This document shows, in pieces, positions 1 through 7,527 of a stretch of DNA of 41,952 nucleotides; position 1 is the stretch's first letter; each line of letters starts with the position of its first letter. The DNA comes from JBKQHQ01 sp052148715. Lineage in GTDB: Bacteria; Pseudomonadota; Alphaproteobacteria; Rhizobiales; Xanthobacteraceae. A program made the translations under genes and the position numbers. The notes beneath the pieces were generated by a model. It searched no databases, was not told the DNA's origin, and saw only the letters and a program-made list of their open reading frames with translations. Location of the stretch: positions 1 to 41,952 of the forward strand of contig JBKQHQ010000027.1 of the NCBI GenBank assembly GCA_052148715.1. Reading direction: 5' to 3'.

Positions 1-184
1 GCAGAGCGCACAATTCAATGCTTGCGGCGTAGGATCGGCCGCATTGTTAACAGTTTCAGCCCAAAAGAATGCAGGAACTTCTTTCGCCACGCCGGTTATG
101 TTCGAACATGAGCGGAATCCGCTCTAGGTTGGCAAAGGCACTAGCGAGCCCGCATCATCGAGCAGGCGATCATCGAGCCATGAT

Positions 185-592
185 TCACGGCAGTGGCTTT
201 GCGCTCAGGCCGCACACTCCGAATTCGACGCGCGTGGTATCAGGCTCGTAGGTCTGGAACACGATGTTCCAGGATGAGGGGTCGATGCCCAGGCTGATGT
301 CGTTGACGTAGCCGTTCATGGAGGTCTGCGAGATCGTGACGTTGTTCAGCACTCGCGCGCTGCCATACTGGTACACGGTGAGCCCCTTCGCCTCCTCATC
401 GAACACGACGGTGATCGACCGTTTCTCGGTCCCGGAGTCGGACTTCGGCCCCGCCTTCGTTTCAAAGTCGGTCAGGTTGCAGTCGAGCCGCTTGGGCGCG
501 GCGATCGCGCCGGCGGGCGACAGCAGCAGAAGGGCCCCAGCAAGCGCGCCAAAGGCGTCCACGGCCCTTCGACAGAACCATCGATGATGCAT
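185..592 (-). CDS. Small secreted protein of unknown function
   Basis: Encodes about 135 residues. I chose the ATG at 592 because it is preceded by a G-rich stretch (GGGGGG) and puts an export signal at the N-terminus: Arg-rich n-region, a hydrophobic run (LAGALLLLSPAGAIAA) and an Ala-rich cleavage region near residue 30. The mature part has two cysteines (CNLTD and FGVCGL) that could form a disulfide, and a beta-rich look with alternating hydrophobic residues. I do not recognise the family. The gene is divergent from the 765 gene, and an FNR/FixK-type box at 663-676 lies about 77 bp upstream of this start, so it could be oxygen-regulated. Real gene likely; function unknown. Confidence 0.6.
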   Translation of the reverse strand: MHHRWFCRRAVDAFGALAGALLLLSPAGAIAAPKRLDCNLTDFETKAGPKSDSGTEKRSITVVFDEEAKGLTVYQYGSARVLNNVTISQTSMNGYVNDISLGIDPSSWNIVFQTYEPDTTRVEFGVCGLSAKPLP

Positions 593-662
593 GGCACCCC
601 CCGCTGGGCTTCCGGCGCATGATTGCCGTGTTGAAAGACTACCCCGCCGCCAGCCGATCGCT

Positions 663-676
663 TTGATCGAGGTCAA
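663..676. promoter_or_regulatory. FNR/FixK-type box 1 (TTGAT-CGAG-GTCAA)
   Basis: Matches the FNR/FixK core TTGA-N6-TCAA exactly. It lies between the divergent genes starting at 592 (minus) and 765 (plus). With class II geometry (box centred near -41.5) it would give a start near 628 for the minus gene or near 711 for the plus gene. Inference from sequence only. Confidence 0.55.
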
Positions 677-705
677 CCTCGCAGGTGTGCTTCGCCCGGC
701 GGACT

Positions 706-719
706 TTGAGGCAAATCAA
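706..719. promoter_or_regulatory. FNR/FixK-type box 2 (TTGAG-GCAA-ATCAA)
   Basis: A second TTGA-N6-TCAA match, 43 bp centre to centre from the box at 663, or about four helical turns. It lies 45 bp upstream of the ATG at 765. The pair could serve the two divergent genes separately, or act together on the plus-strand gene. Confidence 0.5.
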
Positions 720-764
720 TGCGGCAACGTCGGCATCAGTCATGATTATTATGGAGTAGCTCCC

Positions 765-989
765 ATGGCACACTATTATGTCAAGTTTTTCAAGATTTTA
801 CTGAGTTCCGATGGGCATCCGTTCAAGGTGCTGCAGCGTGCAATTACCGTCGACGGAGCAAGAACGAAAGACGATGCTGTGAAAGCGGCGCAAAGCCGTT
901 TTGAGCAACTCCAGCATATTCCCGACTGGAAGCTCCATGCTGATGCCGTCGAGGCCGAAAGCGCCGAAAAGCAACCTAAGGGTCCTTGA
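765..989 (+). CDS. Small protein of unknown function, downstream of tandem FNR-type boxes
   Basis: Encodes 74 residues beginning MAHYYVKFFK. The ATG at 765 is chosen because GGAG sits eight bases upstream and because both FNR-type boxes then lie in promoter position; a longer reading frame starting at 591 would run through both boxes. The protein is soluble and mixed alpha/beta, with a lysine-rich C-terminus (AEKQPKGP). It reads like a small DUF in which a short beta strand precedes a helix (DAVKAAQSRFEQL). I do not recognise the family. Probably induced when oxygen falls if the boxes work. The SPW-repeat gene at 1163 follows in the same direction. Confidence 0.6.
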   Translation: MAHYYVKFFKILLSSDGHPFKVLQRAITVDGARTKDDAVKAAQSRFEQLQHIPDWKLHADAVEAESAEKQPKGP

Positions 990-1162
990 GTGGGCTAACG
1001 TGCCCCCGGCAGACACTCGGTTGCCGCCGCGGCGGGCATGGACGCACCTCGGCTATAGTCAGTGGCCCGAGCTCGCAGACGCCAGCGTGGATTCTTACAT
1101 TAGGCGGCCTGATTTATGATGGTGGTATGTTCCGCCACGGTTGGCTTGCAAGGAGGAGCAGT

Positions 1163-1513
1163 ATGGCTATTGGAACGTTTTCCCCGCCAAAGGGGTGGGA
1201 AGATTGGGCTACCTTGTTGCTTGGGGTCTGGCTCTGCGCTTCGGCATGGGTGCTTCAATTCAATGATCCGCCGGCAACGCAAAATCTCGTGGCGGTTGGA
1301 TTCCTCGTCATTGTTGGTGAGCTGTTTATGTTTCACAGGCTTCTTCTTTGGGAGGAATGGGTCAACATCGTCCTCGGCATATGGCTTATCGTTTCTTCTT
1401 GGGTATTGGATAGCGCCCCGGCGGCCAAGACGAATTCAATCGTTGTCGGGTTGCTGATTTTGGCGTTAGCCTTATATGAAATGTGGGACAACCGACGCCG
1501 GTATTCAGCCTAA
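1163..1513 (+). CDS. SPW-repeat integral membrane protein
   Basis: Encodes 116 residues with four predicted membrane helices arranged as two repeats. Each repeat carries the signature that names the SPW family: a Trp-rich entry (KGWEDWATLLLGVWL, EEWVNIVLGIWLI) followed by S-x-W (ASAWVLQF, VSSWVLDS) and a second helix. Start chosen at 1163 because a perfect AGGAGG lies at 1151-1156, seven bases ahead; longer in-frame starts have no such site. SPW proteins are short membrane proteins of no firmly established function. The stop overlaps the stop of the convergent glycosidase gene by four bases. It may be cotranscribed with the 765 gene, 173 bp upstream. Confidence 0.8.
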   Translation: MAIGTFSPPKGWEDWATLLLGVWLCASAWVLQFNDPPATQNLVAVGFLVIVGELFMFHRLLLWEEWVNIVLGIWLIVSSWVLDSAPAAKTNSIVVGLLILALALYEMWDNRRRYSA

Positions 1514-2895
1514 CTCAGGCTTCCGACGCCGATGCTTGAGTTCTCGTGAGTGTCCTCTGCCTGGTCGTTCACCCGCCGCATGGCCTGCGTAAGCTCCTCG
1601 TACACGTCATCCTCTATCGTGACCGTGCCGTAGTTCGAGTTCTCGCCGTCGAAGCGGCCCTCGGCCGGCTGATCGGCGTGTTCAAACCAATGATATCCGA
1701 CGACGCCAGGCCGCTGCAGCGCGGCGACGACATAGCGTTGGAAACACCGCGCGCGCTCAGCCTGATCGGGCACCACCGGACCTGCTCCGCGTGTATTGGG
1801 CAAGCCGGAATCCTCGGCACGAAAGGAAAATTCACCGATCAGGCAGGGCTTTTGAGTTTGCGCAAAGGCGTCGATCGCAGGACCAGGATCGAGCCCGTAG
1901 CAATTCAACGAGATGACATCGAGATCACGAGCTGCGGCCTCGATGACGGCACGTTGCGGCGGAAAGGCGAAGCGGCAGCCGAGCACGAGGTGGTTGGGAT
2001 CGACAGCCTTCACGGCCGCGACCGTCATCGCGAAATACCGACTGGCCAGCGTTGCCGCGAAGGCTTCGCAATCGCCGACAAATGTGCCGCGTTTCGGCTG
2101 ATCGGCGTTTCGCTCGCGCTCGATGCTTTCGTTCCGCTCATAGAAGGGCTCCCGCTCGTAGGGAGCCTTGACCAGCGCAAGGGTCGCAAGCTCATCCCAG
2201 GACCGCGACGGTGTGCACCATACGTCATTGCAGCGCTCGAACGTCTTATACCGCTGCCGCAGCAACTCGACCGCGGCGTGGCGGCCGGGGCTTGGCGGCG
2301 GTAAATTCAAGAAGATCGTCAGCAATTCGTCGGTGCCTCGCCAATCGGGATCCCAGCGCAACTCGTTGTCCGTAAACCAGCCGATGATCGCCGGATCGTC
2401 ACGCCAGCCCAGGCAGATTTCGCTTGCCCTGCTGCGCACATGGAGCGCGAAATCCGGATCGAACACGTCGGGAAAGGCGTCGTCGACCCCGGGGCGATAC
2501 CCGCTCCTCTTGCGCCAAGCAAACGAGGCTCCGAGATCGAGATTAGGCGCTAGTGACAGCAAAGACGGGCCGGCCTTTGCGACAGCTTCATCCGACCAGG
2601 CGCCAAGTGAGTTGAATCCCCACGATGACAAACGCCGGGCGGCCGCAGCACGCCATGCGTCTCTGCCGCCATATTTTCGTTGGCAGGCCTCTGCGTACGG
2701 AATGTGATCGGTATTCTGAATCTGATCCTGATCGAAGCGAACGGTGGTAACCCCTTTCGACAAGAACCGGGCGCCGTCCGGATCGAGGAACCACCACACG
2801 CCCGCGATCTGATCGACACGGAAAAAGCCGGTTGCCGCCGGGGAAGGATTATCGATAACACCACCCCACCGGTTCTTGCGGGTCAGCTCCGCCAT
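1510..2895 (-). CDS. Clan GH-A glycoside hydrolase, agarase-like
   Basis: Encodes 461 residues without an evident signal peptide. The N-terminus (about residues 10-55) has the GFFRV...WWFLDPDGARFLSKGV pattern seen at the start of agarase/beta-galactosidase-like TIM-barrel proteins. The clan GH-A catalytic pair is visible: FTDNEL with candidate acid/base Glu178 (Asn-Glu at the end of strand 4) and LIGEFSF with candidate nucleophile Glu355 (strand 7). A conserved ISLNCYG strand lies between them. Together these indicate a retaining glycosidase; GH50-like is my best guess but substrate cannot be read from the sequence. Absence of a signal peptide suggests a cytoplasmic enzyme acting on imported oligosaccharides. 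AGGA lies about nine bases before the ATG. The ABC-type membrane gene lies 164 bp upstream on the same strand. Confidence 0.75.
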   Translation of the reverse strand: MAELTRKNRWGGVIDNPSPAATGFFRVDQIAGVWWFLDPDGARFLSKGVTTVRFDQDQIQNTDHIPYAEACQRKYGGRDAWRAAAARRLSSWGFNSLGAWSDEAVAKAGPSLLSLAPNLDLGASFAWRKRSGYRPGVDDAFPDVFDPDFALHVRSRASEICLGWRDDPAIIGWFTDNELRWDPDWRGTDELLTIFLNLPPPSPGRHAAVELLRQRYKTFERCNDVWCTPSRSWDELATLALVKAPYEREPFYERNESIERERNADQPKRGTFVGDCEAFAATLASRYFAMTVAAVKAVDPNHLVLGCRFAFPPQRAVIEAAARDLDVISLNCYGLDPGPAIDAFAQTQKPCLIGEFSFRAEDSGLPNTRGAGPVVPDQAERARCFQRYVVAALQRPGVVGYHWFEHADQPAEGRFDGENSNYGTVTIEDDVYEELTQAMRRVNDQAEDTHENSSIGVGSLS

Positions 2896-3059
2896 GGGAC
2901 GTATCCTGCCACGGGAAGTATACTCTTGAAATTCTTACCCCACGAAATCACGGTACGCGGATTTGATCAAGGCGCGCCGCCTGACTTGAGCGAGCAACGG
3001 CGGGCTGCGGCAACGCGAAAAGGGGTGGGTTGCTCAGCCTATCGGCGGTGGCGCCGCAA

Positions 3060-4205
3060 CTACAGCGCCTTCTTGGCCTGCCCCTCTTGAGCCGGCCTGT
3101 CATCCCTCGAAAAGTCGACCCGCTTGGCACTACCGAGCTCGTCGAATGCAAGCAGGAGCGTAGCGACACGGTGCATCGACGATCTCCAGTCGGCCAGGCG
3201 CTGATAGTTGTCGACCAACCAATTGAACGCACCCTGCACCGTGACGAAGGCTGCAGCGGCCTGGGTCAGCTCTCCGAGCGACATGTCGCCGGAAATATAT
3301 TTGGGCAGACACAGAACCCAACCGACCACAGGCGCAAGCAGAAGGTTGCCGTTGGAAATCACGGTCGTTCGCACCAGCTGCCAACATAATTCGCGCCAAC
3401 GATCGAGCACTTGCCGGACGGCAAGCCACAGGCTGCGGCGCTCCTGCGGCTCATCGCCGGCCGGCATTGTGCGCTCTCCGATTTCGCGCAGCAGATTGGC
3501 GGCCCCCCGGAATTCCGCTTCGGCTTGGTTTTTCCCTTCGATAACCTTGGTAAGAGGGCGACCGACGATGAGCATCGCCCCGGTAAAGAGGCTCGAATAG
3601 ACGATCGCGCCGAGGACCAAATAGGCGGGAATCATCCAGGTGTGGCCGAGTACAGGCACGGCAAGGCTTCCGCCAACGCTCCAAAGCACGCCGAAGAATG
3701 TCATCGCCGTGATGAGCGAGGTGAATAGGGCCAGCGTCATATCGATGGGCGCATCGGTCGCGATGCGAACATCCTCGGCGATGCGATATTCAGCATTCTC
3801 AGACCCTCTGACGAGGTGATTGAGATGACGGAAATGATCGTCGCCCAGCCAATACTCAATCACGCGCCTGGTCAAGAACTCGCGCCATTTGCGCTGCGTC
3901 GTCATCCGGCCCCACACCGAAGTGGCGGCGAGCGTGATGCTCGCGGCGGCCAGTGGGACAAAGAGCTCCGCCTGCAGCCATAGCGCCGGGCCATCGTTTC
4001 GCTGCAGGGCATCGAAGAAATTCCGGTTCCATAGATTAAGCAGATACTGCACGAGCAGTTGCAGAAGCGCGATAGCGACAAGAAGGGCGGTCAGGCTCCA
4101 GGCGGTCCAAGCCGTCCGGCCTCGCCAGAAAAGAGAGGCGCTCCGCCAGAATCGAGGAAAAAGATGCTTCTGATCCCTGACGCCATGATCGAAGTCATAG
4201 AGCAT
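3060..4205 (-). CDS. ABC_membrane_2/SbmA-BacA-type transporter membrane domain lacking an ATPase
   Basis: Encodes 381 residues with about six membrane helices. Two features tie it to the SbmA/BacA-YddA group of exporters: the middle motif EAEFRGAANLLREIGE and the late segment FNWLVDNYQRLADWRSSMHRVATLLLAFDEL, which in full-length YddA/Rv1819c-type proteins is the junction to the nucleotide-binding domain. Here the protein ends about 30 residues after that junction with a polar, Lys/Arg-rich tail, and no Walker A or Walker B motif follows before the next gene. SbmA/BacA proteins are themselves ATPase-less proton-driven peptide importers of about 400 residues, so this may be a genuine stand-alone carrier. 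Alternatively it is an ABC half-transporter that lost its ATPase. Substrate unknown. Confidence 0.75.
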   Translation of the reverse strand: MLYDFDHGVRDQKHLFPRFWRSASLFWRGRTAWTAWSLTALLVAIALLQLLVQYLLNLWNRNFFDALQRNDGPALWLQAELFVPLAAASITLAATSVWGRMTTQRKWREFLTRRVIEYWLGDDHFRHLNHLVRGSENAEYRIAEDVRIATDAPIDMTLALFTSLITAMTFFGVLWSVGGSLAVPVLGHTWMIPAYLVLGAIVYSSLFTGAMLIVGRPLTKVIEGKNQAEAEFRGAANLLREIGERTMPAGDEPQERRSLWLAVRQVLDRWRELCWQLVRTTVISNGNLLLAPVVGWVLCLPKYISGDMSLGELTQAAAAFVTVQGAFNWLVDNYQRLADWRSSMHRVATLLLAFDELGSAKRVDFSRDDRPAQEGQAKKAL

Positions 4206-4442
4206 GGTCGCTTACCGCAATGCAGGATTCGGTTCGGATGGCCGCACCAACGTTCATTCTAGCATTGCTAGGTCGAAAGCCCCAGGAGCGCGCGGCTGTA
4301 CCTCGGCTAAGCCCGCGCTACGGTCAGCGGTAATGATTGACCGCTTGGTAGTGTCGGTCGGCCGGGGAATTATTCCCGCTGCGCCAATCGCGGTCACAAC
4401 GTTGAAAAATATCGCCCAGGGCTCAAATGGCTCCGGCGGGCA

Positions 4443-4456
4443 TTGATTTTGCTCAA
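4443..4456. promoter_or_regulatory. FNR/FixK-type box upstream of the ABC exporter (TTGAT-TTTG-CTCAA)
   Basis: TTGA-N6-TCAA core intact; the outer pair is T/C rather than T/A. It is 152 bp upstream of the chosen adaptor start at 4608. Class II geometry predicts transcription starting near 4491, which is beyond an alternative start codon at 4470 and so argues against that start. Confidence 0.5.
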
Positions 4457-4607
4457 ATAGAGCCTGTTTATGCACGGAAAGCGGCTGCTGCTGCATTTCG
4501 TGCCGCATATGATGTTTATCAAAGCGGGACTATCTCCGGCGCTTCAGAAGGGGGCATCGAGAGGCGGGCCGGATTCCGCCTATGCAGTTCGTCGCATGAG
4601 GGCGAGA

Positions 4608-5615
4608 ATGGCTACCCCCAAAAGGTCGAAACTGGCGTTCTTGGCCGCCGCACTCCTACTGGTCGGCGGTGGTGTTGCGGCACTGTGGAATTATAGCACC
4701 TTGGTGCGTTGGCTGACCTCGTCGGACCAGGCCGCCACCATTTTGGTGTCGGGTAATATCGAGGCCCACCAGAGCGTGCTCAGCTTCAAAACCGTGCAGT
4801 CGCGCATCGTCGAGCTGCCATTCGACGAAGGCCAGTGGGTCAAAGCCGAAACACTGATTTCGCGGGTCGACGATAAGGATTACCGCCAGCAAGTCACGAT
4901 GGGCGAGGCGGCGCTTGAAGTGCAAAATCGTCAACTTGCAACGGCCGAGCAGAATCTTGCGGCCACAAAGAAGACGGTGGAAAGCGATGCGGCCGATCTG
5001 GAGCTGGCCAAGATCGAATTCTCGCGCGCCGACAATCTCATGCAAAAAGGTGCCGGCACCGTCGAGGCGCGCGACCAAGCCAACGCCGTTTTGAAGAAGG
5101 CGAATGCCGCCATCGATCGCGACCAGGCGCTGGAGAAATCTGCCGAGCGGCAGGTCGAGCTTGCCAAGGCCAACATCCGCAATGCCGCGGAGGCGCTCAA
5201 GCTGGCCAAGATCGTGCTTGATTATACTGTCCTTGTGGCGCCGTTCGACGGAGTGATCACGGTACGTCAGGCGGAACTTGGAGAGGTCATGATACCGGGC
5301 ACGCCGGTGGTGACGCTCGCCGACCTCGATCACATTTGGCTGCGCGCCTACATCAACGAGACCGACATCGGCAAGATTCGCCTCGATCAGAGCGCGGTGG
5401 TCAAGACCGACACCTACCCAGGCAAGAGTTACAAAGGGCGCGTCTCCTTCATTTCCTCGACCGCCGAGTTCACGCCGAAGAGCGTCGAAACCCACGCCGA
5501 GCGCGTGACGCTCGTCTACCGAATCAAGATCGACATCGACAATCCTACCCATGAATTGGTCCCCGGCATGCCGGCCGACGCAGTCCTCGCAGCACTTCCC
5601 GCGGGCAAGTCATGA
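4608..5615 (+). CDS. HlyD-type periplasmic adaptor (membrane fusion protein) of an ABC-2 exporter
   Basis: Encodes about 335 residues. A single N-terminal membrane anchor (LAFLAAALLLVGGGVAALW) is followed by a first lipoyl half-domain (VELPFDEGQWVKAETLISRVDD), a long coiled-coil hairpin around residues 105-210 rich in Ala, Glu, Lys and Gln, the second lipoyl half (VLVAPFDGVITVRQAELGEVMIPGTPVVTLADL), and a beta-barrel domain (AYINETDIGKI...KTDTYPGKSYKGRVSFIS). This layout matches YbhG/YhiI adaptors. I chose ATG 4608 (GAGGGCGAGA just ahead) over 4470 and 4596; the upstream FNR-type box supports it. It overlaps the next gene by four bases (ATGA), so the five genes to 9804 form one operon. Confidence 0.88.
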   Translation: MATPKRSKLAFLAAALLLVGGGVAALWNYSTLVRWLTSSDQAATILVSGNIEAHQSVLSFKTVQSRIVELPFDEGQWVKAETLISRVDDKDYRQQVTMGEAALEVQNRQLATAEQNLAATKKTVESDAADLELAKIEFSRADNLMQKGAGTVEARDQANAVLKKANAAIDRDQALEKSAERQVELAKANIRNAAEALKLAKIVLDYTVLVAPFDGVITVRQAELGEVMIPGTPVVTLADLDHIWLRAYINETDIGKIRLDQSAVVKTDTYPGKSYKGRVSFISSTAEFTPKSVETHAERVTLVYRIKIDIDNPTHELVPGMPADAVLAALPAGKS

Positions 5616-6550
5616 ACGTGGAAGTTCCGATTATTCAGATCGATGGGCTGGTGAAGCGATTTCCCGAGCTTACGGCGGTCGATCGGCTCAGCTTCTCGGT
5701 AAACCGCGGAGAAATCTTTGGCCTCGTCGGGCCGGACGGCGCCGGCAAGACAGCGACCATGCGGATGCTGGCGGGCGTCATGCGCCCGGACGGCGGGGCT
5801 ATCGTGATTGATGGCGTCGACGCCGTCGCCGATCCCGAGGAGGCCAAGCAGCACGTGAGCTACATGCCGCAGCGCTTCGGTCTCTACGAAGATCTGACGG
5901 TGGACGAGAACATCCAATTCTATGCTGATCTGTTCGAAGTTCCGCCAAAGGTTTGCCGCGAGCGCGCGAGCCGCCTCCTCGCGGCGTCCGGCATGAGCAA
6001 CTTTGGTCGCTTTAGGGCCGGCCAGCTGTCCGGCGGCATGAAGCAGAAGCTCGGGCTCACCTGCGCACTGGTGCACACGCCGAGAATCCTGCTGCTCGAC
6101 GAACCGACCACCGGCGTCGATCCGGTGTCGCGTCGCGACTTCTGGCGCATCCTCTATGGACTGCGTGAAGAGGGCGTGACCATCGTGATCTCCACCGCCT
6201 ATTTGGACGAGGCCGAGCGCTGCAACCGGCTGACCCTCCTGCATAGCGGCCGTGCGCTCTATTGCGACACGCCGGCGGCGCTCAAGCAGCACATGCCCGG
6301 AGCGTTGGTCGCCATCTCATCCACCGACGGCCGTGCCGTGCGCGCCGCGATCACCGGCGAGCAGGGAGTGAGTCACGTCCTCCTGGTGGGCGACGGCGTT
6401 CATGCAGTGGTGGACGATGCAAACGCGCGCATTCCCCAATTGCGTGACGCGTTGCATCGCGCCGACGTGTCGTTTGCCGATATCGCGGTCGCCGCGCCCA
6501 GCATCGAGGACGTGTTCGTGGCGCTGCTGGAAACCGGGAACGCGTCTTGA
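5612..6550 (+). CDS. ABC-2 exporter ATPase, first of two (YbhF N-half type)
   Basis: Encodes 312 residues. Walker A reads GPDGAGKT; the Asp in place of the usual Asn is typical of the N-terminal ATPase half of YbhF/RbbA-like proteins. The ABC signature is LSGGMKQKL, Walker B is ILLLDEP with catalytic Glu, and the D-loop is GVDP. The switch region reads STAYLDEAERC rather than the usual STHYMDEA, so the switch His is replaced by Ala-Tyr, as in some degenerate sites. In E. coli YbhF two ATPase domains are fused; here they are separate adjacent genes. It overlaps both neighbours by four bases, pointing to translational coupling. Likely energises efflux of a small molecule through the two permeases downstream. 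Confidence 0.88.
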   Translation: MNVEVPIIQIDGLVKRFPELTAVDRLSFSVNRGEIFGLVGPDGAGKTATMRMLAGVMRPDGGAIVIDGVDAVADPEEAKQHVSYMPQRFGLYEDLTVDENIQFYADLFEVPPKVCRERASRLLAASGMSNFGRFRAGQLSGGMKQKLGLTCALVHTPRILLLDEPTTGVDPVSRRDFWRILYGLREEGVTIVISTAYLDEAERCNRLTLLHSGRALYCDTPAALKQHMPGALVAISSTDGRAVRAAITGEQGVSHVLLVGDGVHAVVDDANARIPQLRDALHRADVSFADIAVAAPSIEDVFVALLETGNAS

Positions 6551-7527
6551 GCAACCCGGCGCAGCCAAGCCAAGCTCCGAATGACGATCAGGTGATCGCC
6601 GAGGATCTCGTCAAGCGGTTTGGCGACTTTGTCGCGGTTGACCGCGTGAGCTTCCGGATCGCGCGCGGCGAGATCATGGGTTTCCTGGGGCCGAATGGCG
6701 CTGGCAAATCGACGATTATTCGAATCCTCTGCGGCCTGCTGGGCGCGAGCGGTGGTTGTGCGATCGTAGCCGGGATCGACGTCTCGCGCGATCCCGAAGG
6801 CGTGCGCCAGCGCATCGGCTACATGTCGCAGAAATTCTCCCTCTACCGCGACCTCACGGTTGAGGAGAACTTGCGGTTCTTCGGAGGGATTTACGGCGTG
6901 CCCGGTGCGGAACTTGCCGAGCGTATCCGCTTTGCCGTCGATATGGCGGGGCTTGCCGGGCGGGAGCGGGCGCTGGTTGCGACCCTTGCCGGCGGGTGGC
7001 AGCAGCGTCTGGCGTTGGGCTGCGCGGTGCTGCACCGGCCGCCCATCCTGTTCCTGGACGAGCCGACCTCGGGTGTCGAGCCCGCCTCGCGGCGACGCTT
7101 TTGGGACCTCATCCATACCCTCGCCAGCGACGGCGTGACCGTGCTGGTCTCGACCCATTACATGGACGAAGCCGAATATTGCCACCGCGCTGCCTTGATC
7201 AATCACGGGCGTCTCATCGCCATCGGCAGTCCTGCGAAACTCAAGCAGACCGCGCTCGGCGGCGAGTTGCTGCTGATCGAGTGCGAGGCGCTTGGCGCGA
7301 CCCTTGCGGCGCTGCGGGGGGCGCCAGATGTGCGGGATTGCTCGGTGTTCGGCGATGCGCTGCATATCTTGGTCGGCAATGCCGAGAAGAGCCTCACGGA
7401 GTTGCCCGACTTCCTCGCCGCAAAGGGCCTACGGCCCCGCCACATGGCGCGCATCGCTCCGTCGCTGGAGGATGTGTTCGTGCAGCTCATTGCGGCCGAC
7501 ATGGCGAGCGGGAGGGTGGCAGCATGA
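6547..7527 (+). CDS. ABC-2 exporter ATPase, second of two (YbhF C-half type)
   Basis: Encodes 326 residues from a TTG start that overlaps the previous stop (TTGA). Walker A is GPNGAGKS, the signature is the divergent LAGGWQQRLALG, Walker B is ILFLDEP and the D-loop is GVEP. The switch motif VSTHYMDEAEYC has the normal His, unlike the first ATPase, so this subunit should hold the competent hydrolysis site and the pair would be an asymmetric heterodimer. A C-terminal domain after residue 230 resembles the regulatory tail of drug-efflux ATPases. It overlaps the first permease gene by four bases. Confidence 0.88.
   Translation: MSNPAQPSQAPNDDQVIAEDLVKRFGDFVAVDRVSFRIARGEIMGFLGPNGAGKSTIIRILCGLLGASGGCAIVAGIDVSRDPEGVRQRIGYMSQKFSLYRDLTVEENLRFFGGIYGVPGAELAERIRFAVDMAGLAGRERALVATLAGGWQQRLALGCAVLHRPPILFLDEPTSGVEPASRRRFWDLIHTLASDGVTVLVSTHYMDEAEYCHRAALINHGRLIAIGSPAKLKQTALGGELLLIECEALGATLAALRGAPDVRDCSVFGDALHILVGNAEKSLTELPDFLAAKGLRPRHMARIAPSLEDVFVQLIAADMASGRVAA

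Noticed and set aside
1..184. Possible gene at the left edge (frame from 69)
   Set aside because: Sixty codons of Arg/Ser/His-rich sequence with no ribosome site or homology pattern; the left 184 bases hold nothing I can name.
2967..2974. TTGATCAA as a possible FNR box before the glycosidase gene
   Set aside because: The half-sites are joined with no spacer; FNR/FixK sites need the TTGA and TCAA cores six bases apart.
4656..5552. Long open frame on the minus strand opposite the HlyD-type adaptor
   Set aside because: Mirror frame of a well-supported gene in GC-rich DNA; the product has no family pattern and no ribosome site.
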